The notes under the pieces are model-generated. The model saw only the letters and a program-made list of their open reading frames with translations, did no database searches and was not told where the DNA came from. Shown here in pieces: positions 9,419 through 18,980 of a stretch of DNA of 64,000 nucleotides (position 1 is the first letter of the stretch; every line of letters starts with the position of its first letter). Location: assembly GCF_903645295.1 (NCBI RefSeq), contig NZ_CAHJXM010000001.1, positions 1,365,501 to 1,429,500 on the forward strand, in the 5' to 3' direction. The stretch comes from Bacillus sp. Marseille-Q1617 (lineage in GTDB: Bacteria > Bacillota > Bacilli > Bacillales > Bacillaceae_B). The translations under genes and the position numbers were made by a program.

Positions 9419-9547
9419 AGAAAAGCATCCTTTCATTGCTTAATACTTGTATTATCTCTTTTCTGTAAATGAACTTCAATGTTTAGATGTAAATCGTGTC
9501 TTATGATAAAATAATACTGATTGTTTTAAGGAAGGATGAAAATAGCC

Positions 9548-9922
9548 ATGAGAAAGATTGTACAATTCAATGAAGCAAAATTTGAAAATGGTGTTTTACA
9601 CTTACATACGGAACAAACGGACTTGTTAAAAGGATTGAAGCCTGCTTGTCAAATCATTGCAGACTCTGACAGATTTGCCTTTGTTTATCTAGCAGAAAAT
9701 GAAGAGGAATATGTCTACCTGTATTTAGAAGAAGGAATCTGGGGTGAGTTGAGAAAAGCACTTAAAGAGAATGCTTCTGTAATCGTCGAAAGTTCAGATG
9801 AATCATTAGAGCTTGATCAATTTAATGAAGAGCTAAACTATCTCATCAGCAATATAGAAGGAAACGGTAATTACGGCGACGAAATGGTTAAGAAGGTTGA
9901 ATCCGTTTTTATCGATTCATAA
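9548..9922 (+). CDS. yjbL: YjbL-like protein, unknown function
   Basis: An acidic 124-residue protein without membrane segments or recognisable catalytic motif. By position (between yjbK and relQ) and size it corresponds to YjbL of B. subtilis. The start at 9548 uses AGGATG nine bases upstream; the in-frame ATG at 9536 sits directly on the ribosome-binding site. Function unknown. Confidence 0.75.
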   Translation: MRKIVQFNEAKFENGVLHLHTEQTDLLKGLKPACQIIADSDRFAFVYLAENEEEYVYLYLEEGIWGELRKALKENASVIVESSDESLELDQFNEELNYLISNIEGNGNYGDEMVKKVESVFIDS

Positions 9923-10023
9923 TCTTAAGCAGGCAAGAGTCCATTTTTTTACTTTCAAAACAACCAGCTTTTTATAACCCGAAAGAAAGAAACGAATTGA
10001 TGTTTCAAATGAGGTGAGGGAAT

Positions 10024-10689
10024 GTGAATCATTGGGAACAATTTCTGGCTCCCTATAAGCAAGCCGTAGATGAACTGAAAGTGAAACTGAAAGGAATGCG
10101 AGGGGAATATGAATTTCAACATACTCATTCTCCTATTGAATTTGTTACCGGACGAGTAAAACCGATTGCCAGCATCCTTGATAAAGCGAATCAAAAAGGG
10201 ATTGCGCTTTCAGATATTGGGACCGAGATGCAGGATATAGCAGGTCTAAGGATGATGTGCCAATTCGTGGAAGATATACATGTGGTGGTGGAGCATCTGC
10301 GGGCACGCAAGGATTTCACCGTGATTGAAGAAAGGGATTATGTCACGAATAAGAAGCCGAGCGGCTACAGGTCCTATCATGTTGTCGTCGATTATCCAGT
10401 CCAGACGATCCAGGGAGAGAAAAACATCCTTGTGGAAATTCAAATCAGGACGCTGTCCATGAATTTTTGGGCAACGATTGAGCATTCTTTGAATTATAAG
10501 TACAGCGGCCAATTTCCTGAAAGAATTCGAATGAGGCTTCAAGGTGCTGCAGAAGCAGCTTTTCGTCTGGATGAAGAAATGAGCCTGATCCGTGAAGAAA
10601 TCCAGGAAGCACAGGCTATTTTTACAAACAAAATGGAGAAAGATAAGAGGGGCAGCGGCACGACCGATAAAAGAATTCACAAACAGTGA
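10024..10689 (+). CDS. relQ: Small (p)ppGpp synthetase RelQ/YjbM
   Basis: Single-domain alarmone synthetase that transfers pyrophosphate from ATP to GDP or GTP, with no hydrolase or TGS domain. Conserved elements include FVTGRVKPIASI, the GYRSYHVVV segment, and EIQIRTLSMNFWATIEH. The 221-residue length fits the family. Translation starts at GTG (10024) after GAGGTGAGGG; the overlapping ATG two bases earlier runs into a stop at once. It heads a relQ-nadF-rluD-like operon conserved in Firmicutes. Confidence 0.93.
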   Translation: MNHWEQFLAPYKQAVDELKVKLKGMRGEYEFQHTHSPIEFVTGRVKPIASILDKANQKGIALSDIGTEMQDIAGLRMMCQFVEDIHVVVEHLRARKDFTVIEERDYVTNKKPSGYRSYHVVVDYPVQTIQGEKNILVEIQIRTLSMNFWATIEHSLNYKYSGQFPERIRMRLQGAAEAAFRLDEEMSLIREEIQEAQAIFTNKMEKDKRGSGTTDKRIHKQ

Positions 10690-10709
10690 GACGAAGGGGG
10701 TCAAAATGA

Positions 10710-11507
10710 ATGAAGTTTGCTATTACGTCAAAAGGTGATTCCAAGTCCAATACCCTGATGCACAAAATGAGAACCTATTTACAGGATTTCAATCTAACAT
10801 ATGATGAAGACCAGCCTGACATCGTCATTTCGGTAGGGGGAGATGGGACGCTGCTTTATGCCTTTCACCGCTATCGGTCAAGACTTGATAAGACGGCCTT
10901 TGTGGGGGTACATACGGGGCATCTCGGTTTTTATGCAGACTGGGTGCCCGAAGAAATTGAAAAGCTTGTCATTGCGATTGCAAAAACTCCGTATCAGATT
11001 ATCGAATATCCGTTATTGGAAACCATCATCCGTTATCAGCACGGGGGGAAGGAGACTCGCTATTTAGCCCTGAATGAATCTACTGTGAAGAGTGTCGAAG
11101 GAACCCTCGTCATGGATGTGGAGATAAGGGGGCAGCATTTTGAGCGTTTCAGGGGCGATGGCTTATGTCTCTCTACCCCTTCAGGGAGTACGGCGTACAA
11201 TAAAGCGCTTGGGGGCGCCATCATCCATCCCTCTTTGCCGGCTATCCAATTCGCGGAAATGGCATCCATCAATAATCGGGTATTCCGCACAATCGGATCT
11301 CCGCTGATCTTACCGGCTCATCATACATGTATGTTGAAGCCTGTCAATGGTCCTGATTTTCTGGTGACGATCGATCATCTTTCCCTTCTTCATAAAGATG
11401 TAAAGTCTATTCAGTACCGTGTTGCAGATGAAAAAATCCGATTTGCCCGCTTCCGGCCTTTCCCTTTCTGGAAGAGAGTACATGACTCGTTTGTAGCGGA
11501 TGAATAA
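10710..11507 (+). CDS. nadF: NAD kinase
   Basis: ATP-dependent NAD kinase making NADP. The signature [10 protein letters not shown] (near residue 45) binds the phosphate donor, and [12 protein letters not shown] is the second family motif. Length of 265 residues is typical of the short Bacillus enzyme NadF/PpnKA. AGGGGG precedes the start. The 3' end overlaps the next gene by 8 bp, which indicates coupling. Confidence 0.95.
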   Translation: MKFAITSKGDSKSNTLMHKMRTYLQDFNLTYDEDQPDIVISVGGDGTLLYAFHRYRSRLDKTAFVGVHTGHLGFYADWVPEEIEKLVIAIAKTPYQIIEYPLLETIIRYQHGGKETRYLALNESTVKSVEGTLVMDVEIRGQHFERFRGDGLCLSTPSGSTAYNKALGGAIIHPSLPAIQFAEMASINNRVFRTIGSPLILPAHHTCMLKPVNGPDFLVTIDHLSLLHKDVKSIQYRVADEKIRFARFRPFPFWKRVHDSFVADE

Positions 11508-12426
11508 AGGATATTCAATTCAATGGATCATCCCTTCACCGTTTGAAGGAAGGCTTTTGAGGGAATTTCTCGTTGATCAAAAGATTTCAAAGCGGACGCT
11601 GACCTCGGTCAAATTCGATGGTGGATCGATTTCCGTCAATGATTCGGAAGTGAATGTTCGTCATGTTCTAAAGGAAGGCGATATCGTCAAATTGGATTTT
11701 CCGCCAGAAACAGGCAGTGATAAATTACTCCCTGAGGATATGCCTTTGGAAATTGTATATGAAGACCGGGATGTCCTTGTTCTCGAAAAGCCATGGGGTA
11801 TGTATTCAATCCCGTCTAAAGATCACAGCTCAGGCACTCTGGCGAATGGGATTGCAGGTTATTATAATAATCGTTCCCTTGCATCCGCTGTTCATATCGT
11901 CACCAGGCTTGACCGCGATACATCAGGATTAGTACTGGTGGCCAAGCATCGGCATGTGCATCATTTGTTCAGTCTTCAACAACAGGAGAGAGGCATTTCA
12001 AGGACCTATGAAGCTTTGGCTGAAGGGTACCTGACCAGTAATAACGGGTTCATCGAGCAGCCGATCGGCCGCAAAGATACAAGTATCATCGAAAGAGAAG
12101 TCCGGAATGACGGTCAATATGCAAAGACTGCCTATCGGGTATTGTACCAATACGCTGAAGCGGCTCATTTATCCCTGCGGCCCTATACAGGCAGAACACA
12201 TCAAATACGTGTACATATGTCATCGATCGGTCACCCTCTAATGGGCGATGATTTGTACGGGGGAAAAGTAAATCTTATCAAGCGGCAGGCACTTCATTGC
12301 AAAACTCTTTCCTTTTATCATCCTATGAAAAAGGAATGGATGAAATTTGAGAGTCCCCTGGCAGAAGATATGAAAATGGTTTTGAGCCTTTTAGGTCAGA
12401 AAGAAAAAAGAGATTCCTCTTGTTGA
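11500..12426 (+). CDS. yjbO: Pseudouridine synthase, RluA/RluD family (YjbO)
   Basis: RNA pseudouridine synthase of 308 residues. The catalytic Asp is in [15 protein letters not shown]. An S4-like N-terminal RNA-binding region (about residues 10-75) and the motif [24 protein letters not shown] complete the family signature. The target uridine in rRNA or tRNA cannot be told from sequence. It overlaps nadF by 8 bp and ends at a terminator. Confidence 0.92.
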   Translation: MNKGYSIQWIIPSPFEGRLLREFLVDQKISKRTLTSVKFDGGSISVNDSEVNVRHVLKEGDIVKLDFPPETGSDKLLPEDMPLEIVYEDRDVLVLEKPWGMYSIPSKDHSSGTLANGIAGYYNNRSLASAVHIVTRLDRDTSGLVLVAKHRHVHHLFSLQQQERGISRTYEALAEGYLTSNNGFIEQPIGRKDTSIIEREVRNDGQYAKTAYRVLYQYAEAAHLSLRPYTGRTHQIRVHMSSIGHPLMGDDLYGGKVNLIKRQALHCKTLSFYHPMKKEWMKFESPLAEDMKMVLSLLGQKEKRDSSC

Positions 12427-12449
12427 CTGCCTGGGGAATCTCTTTTTTT
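12405..12449. terminator. Terminator of relQ operon, shared with prpE
   Basis: AAAAGAGATTCC pairs with GGAATCTCTTTT, with T-runs on both strands. The stem includes the last codons of yjbO. Confidence 0.8.
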
Positions 12450-12509
12450 GTTCATCGTATTAGTAGATCGTACAACGTTTTTTAACGAAACTGAAAGTTC
12501 TCTGAATCC

Positions 12510-13247
12510 TCAAGGGAAGCTGCGAAATTTTTCTTCTGTTAATGGCATGTTTGAAGGTACGCTAATTAGTTCTATTTCTGGATAACGCATTGCAGTCAAC
12601 TTTCCTCCAAATACAGCACCTGTATCGATATTGACCGTCTTGTTCATCATTCTGGGTTCCTTTACGGGTGTATGGCCATAAATGATCCACGCATCTCCCT
12701 TATATTCCTTTGCCCAATCTCTTCTGACAGGGGTGCCGTCCTCATTTACTTCCCCGGTAATGTCACCATACAGAACAAATGTTTTTACACGTTTATTGTC
12801 TTTTCCTATGTACTCTTCCTTGATCCCTGCATGTGCAATGATCAATTTACCCTCATCAAGGATCCGATAGAGGGGTGCAGCCTCATATAAATTGATAAAC
12901 ATAGTCTTATATTCGTTTCTTTCCCTCTCTGTAAGAGCACTTAATTCTGCTGTTGTCGTTTCAAGACCATGAAGGATCTTTACGTTGTTCCCTAAGAAAT
13001 AACGATATAGCTTATTACAATGATTCCCGGGGACGTAGTAAGCTGCTTTTTCCTTCTGAAGGGAGGCAACAACCCGTATCGTTTGTAAAGAGTGCGGTCC
13101 CCGGTCAGTCAAGTCACCGACAAATGCAAGCTTTCTTCCTTCAGGATGGCGGGGCAGCCCGGAACTCCAACTATAACCGAGTTTTTCAGTCAGATTTCTA
13201 AATTCTTGTAAACATCCATGAATATCGCCTATTACATCAATCTTCAT
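12510..13247 (-). CDS. prpE: Bis(5'-nucleosyl)-tetraphosphatase PrpE
   Basis: Calcineurin-like metallophosphatase of 245 residues that hydrolyses diadenosine tetraphosphate and related nucleotides. The metal-binding motifs GDIHGC, GDLTDRG and GNHCNK appear in order in the first third, and later IAHAG and YGHT supply the remaining His ligands. The B. subtilis homologue (YjbP) has been linked to spore germination. It converges on yjbO. Confidence 0.93.
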   Translation of the reverse strand: MKIDVIGDIHGCLQEFRNLTEKLGYSWSSGLPRHPEGRKLAFVGDLTDRGPHSLQTIRVVASLQKEKAAYYVPGNHCNKLYRYFLGNNVKILHGLETTTAELSALTERERNEYKTMFINLYEAAPLYRILDEGKLIIAHAGIKEEYIGKDNKRVKTFVLYGDITGEVNEDGTPVRRDWAKEYKGDAWIIYGHTPVKEPRMMNKTVNIDTGAVFGGKLTAMRYPEIELISVPSNMPLTEEKFRSFP

Positions 13248-13382
13248 CTTAAACCTTCTTTCTTTTCAGGAGAAACTTTTTTCTTTTCATTTCATTCGAT
13301 TTATGACATATTAATGTTTCAGTGTGTGAAAAAACCGGATGATTTATTCTTCATTTTAAATGGAACATCTTATATAAACATA

Positions 13383-13481
13383 ATGAAGAGGACGGCCTAT
13401 GTTAATGGGCGACATTTTCAAAAAGATTTGCTAGTATTATTACGACTATATGGGATTAACATAAGGGAGGGTGTGCCTTAA
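13383..13481 (+). CDS. Possible 32-codon leader ORF of mgtE
   Basis: ATG at 13383 opens a basic 32-residue frame ending in a TAATG overlap with the mgtE start. The mgtE ribosome-binding site lies within its last codons. There is no good Shine-Dalgarno site for the small frame, so translation is doubtful. If translated, it would couple to mgtE. Confidence 0.25.
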   Translation: MKRTAYVNGRHFQKDLLVLLRLYGINIREGVP

Positions 13482-14878
13482 TGAGTGAAGCAGTCAAAGA
13501 ACAAAATAATGATAAAGATAAGCAGGACAAAGAAATGTATGATGAAGAGCTTCTCATAAGAGCCCTTCAGCAGGAAGATCTGGATCTGTTCAGGTCGGAA
13601 TTCACTCAGTTACACCCCTATGATCAAGCTAAATTCTTTTCTAAGATCGAGGATGAACTGAGGATTCGCCTTTATCATTATCTATCTCCCGAAGAAATGG
13701 CCGAATTGTTTGAAAGTCTTGATATAGATGAAGAAGACTATCAGGATTTACTCGCAGAAATGAACCCATCGTATGCAGCTGAAATGCTTTCGAATATGTA
13801 TGCTGATGATGCGGTGGATGTATTGAATGAACTTGATAAAGATCAGGTTGTCAGTTATTTAACCATCATGGATGACGACTCAGCCAGGGAAATTAAAGAG
13901 CTCCTTCATTATGAAGAATACACAGCGGGAAGCATCATGACAACCGAGTTTGTCGCAATCTCACAAAATCAGACTGTCCGGTCCGCCATGTATATCCTAA
14001 AGAATGAAGCCCCTAATGCCGAAACCATCTATTACATTTATGTGGTAGACGATGATAAAAAGCTTGTGGGAGTCATCTCTTTAAGAGACCTTATCATCAG
14101 TCATGATGACGTCATGATAGCTGAAATCATGAGTGATAGGGTCATGTCAGTGGGAGTGAGTGAAGATCAGGAAGCCGTTGCCAGGCAAATGAAGGACTAT
14201 GATTTCCTTGCCTTGCCGGTTGTTGATTTCCAACATCACTTGCTTGGGATCATCACGGTTGATGACATAATGGATGTCATGGAAGAAGAAGCATCGGATG
14301 ACTACTCCAAGCTCGCCGGTATTGCCGATTTGGATTCGATTGACAGGAACCCTTTTAATGCAGCAAAGAAACGCCTTCCATGGTTGATTGCTTTATTGTT
14401 CCTGGGGATGTTCACGGCGAGTCTCATCGGGCGATTTGAAGCGACCCTGGATAAAGTAGCCATCCTTGCTGTTTTTATCCCGCTTATCGCCGGTATGGCA
14501 GGGAATACAGGGACCCAGGCGCTTGCCGTGGCCGTAAGGGGGATCGCGACCGGTGATTTGGAAAAGGAAAATAAACTTGCCCTCATCATACGTGAAGCAG
14601 GAACCGGTCTCATTACCGGTACGACATGCGGGGTTGTGGTCAACATGATTGTGTATGTGTGGAAGGGAACATTTTTCCTCGGGATCCTGGTCGGGGTTTC
14701 AGTTATGATTTCATTATTTGTAGCTACATTGGCCGGTACTCTTGTCCCGCTATTGATGCATAAATTGAAAGTCGATCCCGCCGTGGCATCAGGCCCCTTC
14801 ATTACAACGATTAATGATATTATTAGCATCTTAATATATTTTGGATTAGCTACATTGTTTATGAATTACCTTATATAG
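13481..14878 (+). CDS. mgtE: Magnesium transporter MgtE
   Basis: Mg2+ channel-type transporter of 465 residues. An acidic N-domain (about 25-130) is followed by two CBS domains (about 140-265), which sense intracellular Mg2+, and a five-helix C-terminal pore with the signature AGMAGNTGTQALAVAVRGIATGDL. GGGAGGGTG lies eight bases before the ATG. No M-box riboswitch is visible in the 230-bp upstream gap. The antiporter gene follows 20 bp later and is probably co-transcribed. Confidence 0.93.
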   Translation: MSEAVKEQNNDKDKQDKEMYDEELLIRALQQEDLDLFRSEFTQLHPYDQAKFFSKIEDELRIRLYHYLSPEEMAELFESLDIDEEDYQDLLAEMNPSYAAEMLSNMYADDAVDVLNELDKDQVVSYLTIMDDDSAREIKELLHYEEYTAGSIMTTEFVAISQNQTVRSAMYILKNEAPNAETIYYIYVVDDDKKLVGVISLRDLIISHDDVMIAEIMSDRVMSVGVSEDQEAVARQMKDYDFLALPVVDFQHHLLGIITVDDIMDVMEEEASDDYSKLAGIADLDSIDRNPFNAAKKRLPWLIALLFLGMFTASLIGRFEATLDKVAILAVFIPLIAGMAGNTGTQALAVAVRGIATGDLEKENKLALIIREAGTGLITGTTCGVVVNMIVYVWKGTFFLGILVGVSVMISLFVATLAGTLVPLLMHKLKVDPAVASGPFITTINDIISILIYFGLATLFMNYLI

Positions 14879-14898
14879 AAGAAAAGGGGGAGAGCATC

Positions 14899-16761
14899 AT
14901 GGAACAGCATGCCTCTGTAACATCACTGGTGATCGTCATCATCGTCGCTTTTTTGACACCAATATTGCTGCACCGTTTTAAATTGAACTTTATCCCAGTG
15001 GTCATAGCCGAAATCATCATGGGATTGGTCATCGGTAAGAGCGGATTTGACCTCGTTCATCAAGATATGTGGCTTGAAACTTTATCGACCTTCGGCTTCA
15101 TTTTCTTGATGTTTTTAAGCGGTCTCGAAATTGATTTCAAAGCATTCTCAAACAGCAAGAATAAGAAAGAAATCCTTCCGAGCGGTAAGGAAGAACCGAA
15201 CCGTCTGAAAGTGGCGACCATTATTTTTATAGGGATATTCTTTGTTTCCCTCGGGCTTTCTTACTTATTTGTATTTTTTGGTTTGATAGAAAACGCCTTT
15301 TTGATGACCCTGATCATTTCGACCATCTCATTGGGGGTAGTCGTTCCGACACTGAAAGAGGCTCATATTTCACAAACCGCGATTGGTCAGATCATCTTGC
15401 TGATCGCCGTGATTGCAGACTTGGTGACCATGATTCTGCTTGCTGTTTTCGTTTCCCTTTACGGAGAAGGACAAGGCAATATGTGGCTGCTTCTCATTCT
15501 GTTTGGAGTGGGGGTCATCCTTTATCTATTAGGCAAGCGCATGAAAAATAATAATTTCATCAAAAGTCTATCGACAGGTACGGTCCAAATCGGGACGCGT
15601 GCTGTATTCACGCTCATCATCTTACTGGTGGCTGTGTCGGAAACGGTCGGGGCAGAAAATATCCTGGGAGCATTTTTGGCTGGGGTATTGGTTTCTTTAC
15701 TGGCTCCCAACCAGGAGATGGTACAGAAACTCGATTCGTTCGGTTACGGATTTTTAATCCCGATTTTCTTTGTGATGGTCGGGGTGGAACTTGATCTTCA
15801 GACTTTGCTGAGCGACAAGAAAATGCTTCTTTTGATTCCATTAATGCTGCTTGCATTCCTGATTTCTAAGATACTGCCGGTATACTTGTTGAAGATCTGG
15901 TATGATACAAGAACCACTTTAGCTTCCGCTTTCTTGCTGACCTCCACTCTTTCCCTGGTGATTGCTGCTGCAAAAATCGCCGAAAGAATGGAGATTATCA
16001 CCAGTCAGATGAGCGGTACCTTAATTCTGGTTGCAGTCATCGCGTGTATCATTACACCGATCGTCTTTAAAAAACTGTTCCCGCGTGAAAGCGCAAATGA
16101 AAAGAAATTGAAGGTGGTGTTCCTGGGGGCAAACCAGATGACCATGCCGGCTTCCAGAGAACTGCAATCCTCGTTGTATGAATCTGTTCTTTATCACACG
16201 ATTCAAGATAAATCGGATAAGAACATCGCGGATTCGTTATTTAAAATCAACGAAATAGAAAATTATGATCTTGATACTTTAGAGGAGTTTAATGTGTTTG
16301 AGGCAGATATCCTTGTGATTTCGACCGGGGATGAAGAGGCAAACGCAACCCTCTCTATTGCTGCTAAAGATAGAGGCGTAGAACGGGTCATCGCAAGAGT
16401 TGAGAGTCCTGACATGCATGAAGCCCTAAGGGAGCAAGGGATTGAAGTGTATTCTGTGTTCCTCTCTACCAAAGCATTATTAAGAGCCATGATTGAATCA
16501 CCATCAGTGATGAATATCCTCACGAACCAGGAAATGTCGCTGTATGAAATCAAAATGCTGAACAGCCAGTTCGAAGGGATGACCCTGAGGAAATTCCCGT
16601 TTACAGGGGATGTCATTTTTGTCCGTATATTCAGAGGCAAAGATTCCATCGTTCCACATGGTGACACAGAACTCCATATGAATGACCGGTTGATCGTGAC
16701 TGGAACTAAAGAATATGTTGATGAACTGAAACGTGAACTCGAGTTCTGTGAATATTGTTAA
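14899..16761 (+). CDS. yjbQ: CPA2 cation/proton antiporter with TrkA domains (YjbQ)
   Basis: Membrane antiporter of 620 residues. About twelve hydrophobic segments (residues 5-390) form the Na_H_Exchanger domain. They are followed by a RCK/TrkA-N Rossmann-like domain (about 400-520) and a TrkA-C domain (about 535-620). YjbQ/KefB-type proteins move K+ or Na+ against H+. It starts 20 bp after mgtE with AAAAGGGGGAG, so the two ion transporters probably form one operon. Confidence 0.9.
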   Translation: MEQHASVTSLVIVIIVAFLTPILLHRFKLNFIPVVIAEIIMGLVIGKSGFDLVHQDMWLETLSTFGFIFLMFLSGLEIDFKAFSNSKNKKEILPSGKEEPNRLKVATIIFIGIFFVSLGLSYLFVFFGLIENAFLMTLIISTISLGVVVPTLKEAHISQTAIGQIILLIAVIADLVTMILLAVFVSLYGEGQGNMWLLLILFGVGVILYLLGKRMKNNNFIKSLSTGTVQIGTRAVFTLIILLVAVSETVGAENILGAFLAGVLVSLLAPNQEMVQKLDSFGYGFLIPIFFVMVGVELDLQTLLSDKKMLLLIPLMLLAFLISKILPVYLLKIWYDTRTTLASAFLLTSTLSLVIAAAKIAERMEIITSQMSGTLILVAVIACIITPIVFKKLFPRESANEKKLKVVFLGANQMTMPASRELQSSLYESVLYHTIQDKSDKNIADSLFKINEIENYDLDTLEEFNVFEADILVISTGDEEANATLSIAAKDRGVERVIARVESPDMHEALREQGIEVYSVFLSTKALLRAMIESPSVMNILTNQEMSLYEIKMLNSQFEGMTLRKFPFTGDVIFVRIFRGKDSIVPHGDTELHMNDRLIVTGTKEYVDELKRELEFCEYC

Positions 16762-16763
16762 AG

Positions 16764-16793
16764 AAACTCCCCGCTCTGCCGGGGAGTTTTCTT
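16764..16793 (+). terminator. Terminator of mgtE-yjbQ
   Basis: AAACTCCCCG pairs with CGGGGAGTTTT, immediately after yjbQ. Confidence 0.85.
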
Positions 16794-16865
16794 ATGACAG
16801 TATAGAGGATTTTCATGGGCTAATACCTAATTAGTTATATAAGAAGAATTAGGAGATGATGAGAA

Positions 16866-17351
16866 ATGTGGGAAACCAAAGTAATCGACATAAGGGAAAG
16901 ACTGAAGAAAAGTCTGGAGGGAACGGCATTTGAAAAGTTAAATGAAAAACCTTCACCAGATGAGTGGAGTATAGCCCAAATAGTCCTGCATCTTGCAGGG
17001 GCGGAAACCCGCTTTTTGAAACTGGCATTAAAAGCTGCAGAGGATCAATCGGATACTAGTGGAGAAGCAGTGGACTTGAGTGTATTTGATGATAAAAGCA
17101 AGAAGCTTAAAGCACCTATTGATCCACCTGAAGAACCTCACACAAAAGAACAATTATTGAACGCCCTGCAAACATCCAGAAATTTAACAGAGGAGTTCAT
17201 AGAAAAGTATTCTGAACATAAACTTGCCCAAAAAACCATGGAACATCACCGGTTTGGGATCATGCCGGTCTGGCAGGTCCTCGAGCTCCTTGGAAGGCAT
17301 GAGGAGAGGCATATTGATCAGATTGAAGAGACGAAAAAGAAGATATCATAG
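16866..17351 (+). CDS. DinB family protein
   Basis: A 161-residue four-helix-bundle protein of the DinB/YfiT type. The metal-binding histidines are visible in IVLHLAGAE (about residue 43) and in RHEERHIDQ near the C-terminus. Members include thiol-dependent S-transferases; the substrate here is unknown. AGGAGATGA precedes the ATG. It lies directly before the fabI control region. Confidence 0.85.
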   Translation: MWETKVIDIRERLKKSLEGTAFEKLNEKPSPDEWSIAQIVLHLAGAETRFLKLALKAAEDQSDTSGEAVDLSVFDDKSKKLKAPIDPPEEPHTKEQLLNALQTSRNLTEEFIEKYSEHKLAQKTMEHHRFGIMPVWQVLELLGRHEERHIDQIEETKKKIS

Positions 17352-17388
17352 AATTGAACCTTTTCTTTTTTTGTTGTTTCATGTAGAA

Positions 17389-17405
17389 TTAGTAGCAGGT
17401 ACTAA
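17389..17405. promoter_or_regulatory. FapR operator upstream of fabI
   Basis: TTAGTAGCAGGTACTAA is a perfect TTAGTA/TACTAA inverted repeat with a five-base spacer. It matches the FapR consensus TTAGTACCWRDTACTAA closely. It lies 27 bp upstream of the fabI start. FapR represses fatty acid synthesis genes and is released by malonyl-CoA. Confidence 0.85.
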
Positions 17406-17431
17406 TAACTTGTAACAATAGGAGGATTACA

Positions 17432-18208
17432 ATGACTCTTTCATTAGAAGGCAAAACATTTGTCGTGATGGGTGTTGCCAACAAACGAAGTATTGCTTGG
17501 GGGATTGCCCGTTCCCTTCATCAGTCGGGTGCACGATTAATCTTTACATACGCAGGTGAACGTTTTGAAAAAGGTGTAAGAGACCTTGCCGATACACTTG
17601 AAGGCGGAGAAGACTCACTGGTACTTCCGTGTGACGTAACCAGTGACGAAGACATTGAGAAATGCTTCGCTGCAATTAAAGAGGAAGTGGGAGTGATTCA
17701 CGGGCTTGCGCACTGTATCGCTTTCGCCAATAAAGAAGAGCTTGCCGGTGATTATATGAATACGACAAGGAACGGTTTCCTCCTTGCACATAATATCAGT
17801 TCTTATTCTTTGACGGCAGTTGCAAAGGCTGCGAAAGATTTAATGACCGAAGGTGGAAGCATCGTCTCCATGACCTATTTAGGCGGAGAAAGAGTGATGC
17901 AGAACTATAATGTAATGGGCGTTGCGAAGGCATCGCTAGAAGCGAGTGTCAAATACCTTGCGAGTGATTTAGGTAAGCACGGGATCCGTGTAAACGCCAT
18001 TTCTGCCGGTCCGATCCGTACACTTTCTGCTAAAGGGGTAGGGGACTTTAACTCCATCCTTAAAGAAATCGAAGAGCGCGCTCCGCTGCGCCGCAATACA
18101 ACCCAAGAAGAAGTCGGAGACACTGCCGTGTTCCTATTCAGCGACCTCTCAAGAGGAATCACGGGAGAAAACCTTCATGTTGATTCAGGGTATCATATTC
18201 TTGGTTAA
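17432..18208 (+). CDS. fabI: Enoyl-ACP reductase FabI
   Basis: NAD(P)H-dependent enoyl-[acyl-carrier-protein] reductase, the last step of each fatty-acid elongation cycle. The protein is an atypical short-chain dehydrogenase of 258 residues. It has the N-terminal GVANKRSIAWGIA nucleotide-binding segment and the catalytic Tyr/Lys in YNVMGVAKASLEA. TAGGAGGA precedes the ATG. The FapR operator upstream indicates membership of the FapR regulon, as for B. subtilis fabI. Confidence 0.96.
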   Translation: MTLSLEGKTFVVMGVANKRSIAWGIARSLHQSGARLIFTYAGERFEKGVRDLADTLEGGEDSLVLPCDVTSDEDIEKCFAAIKEEVGVIHGLAHCIAFANKEELAGDYMNTTRNGFLLAHNISSYSLTAVAKAAKDLMTEGGSIVSMTYLGGERVMQNYNVMGVAKASLEASVKYLASDLGKHGIRVNAISAGPIRTLSAKGVGDFNSILKEIEERAPLRRNTTQEEVGDTAVFLFSDLSRGITGENLHVDSGYHILG

Positions 18209-18231
18209 TGAAATGAACTAAATATAATTGA

Positions 18232-18266
18232 GATCCCGCTGGCGCAATTAGCTGGCGGGATTTTTG
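18232..18266 (+). terminator. Terminator of fabI
   Basis: ATCCCGC pairs with GCGGGAT, followed by TTTTTG. Confidence 0.75.
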
Positions 18267-18290
18267 ATTTTGCTATGCTAATGAAAATTA

Positions 18291-18313
18291 CGGAAATCAA
18301 CAGCGGTATTTAA
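18291..18313. repeat. Isolated end of the GC-rich repeat family (copy B)
   Basis: CGGAAATCAACAGCGGTATT and the next three bases match copy A at 260-282 with one difference. No GC-rich body is attached. It lies between the fabI terminator and cotO. Confidence 0.6.
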
Positions 18314-18400
18314 AGCACAAAGAAAATTCCTCCCAAAAATGAAACTGACATGCACCTTTTGCATACATATAAAAGTGGAGATGAATTGGAGGTGTGCTTC

Positions 18401-18913
18401 ATGAAAAAAGAAAAAGCATCTAGCAAGGAACCCTTGTTATACATTCAGCAGCCAAAGCTGCAGGAAGTCAAAGGAAATATGCAGGTAACATATCGGTCGA
18501 CAAAATCAAAAGAGAAAAAAGAAAAGCTTCCAACCAAACCAATCCAAACTCAAATAGAAAAACCTCATGAGGAAGCAGAGTCATCAAGATTAAAAAAACC
18601 TGAGATCGAGTCTAAAGAGCAAGCTCAACCTCATCAAAAGCCTTCAGGGGAGGAATCCCAGTCTGCTATCCACTCTTTCAGAAGGCTGAAACCATTCAAA
18701 GAACTGACCCTGGACGAAAAGCTTGAGTATATTACTGCCAGCATCAACGGTAAAGTCCCTTTTCCGTGTGAATTCGGTACTGAAACCGCTACTTATAAAG
18801 GCGTGCTTATCTCTATGGACGAATCCACTATTAAAATCAAAACATTCCGCGGCGATGAAGAAACGATTGCAAGGGACTCTTTGAAATCGATTAAGATGAT
18901 AGGGTTACAATAA
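18401..18913 (+). CDS. cotO: Spore coat protein CotO
   Basis: A basic 170-residue protein. The N-terminal PLLYIQQPKL and the C-terminal domain beginning KLEYITASINGKVPFPCEF match the CotO family, a morphogenetic protein of the outer spore coat. A Lys/Glu/Gln-rich low-complexity linker (about residues 30-100) joins them. GGAGGTG is located seven bases before the ATG at 18401. As in B. subtilis, it lies next to fabI and cotZ. Confidence 0.88.
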   Translation: MKKEKASSKEPLLYIQQPKLQEVKGNMQVTYRSTKSKEKKEKLPTKPIQTQIEKPHEEAESSRLKKPEIESKEQAQPHQKPSGEESQSAIHSFRRLKPFKELTLDEKLEYITASINGKVPFPCEFGTETATYKGVLISMDESTIKIKTFRGDEETIARDSLKSIKMIGLQ

Positions 18914-18916
18914 AAG

Positions 18917-18947
18917 AAGCCAGGCGGGATCTCCCGGCTGGCTTTTC
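18917..18947. terminator. Terminator between cotO and cotZ
   Basis: A stem with AAGCCAG and CTGGCTT arms and a GGGA/TCCC inner helix, followed by TTTT on the plus strand. Confidence 0.75.
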
Positions 18948-18980
18948 TTACAGGTTCAGTCAGACACTGATCCCTGAGTA

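Noticed and set aside
10246..10704. A 152-codon minus-strand frame opposite relQ
   Set aside because: It is a shadow of the relQ reading frame without start signals.
13248..13480. Possible M-box Mg2+ riboswitch before mgtE
   Set aside because: None of the conserved M-box segments or a downstream terminator could be found in the gap.
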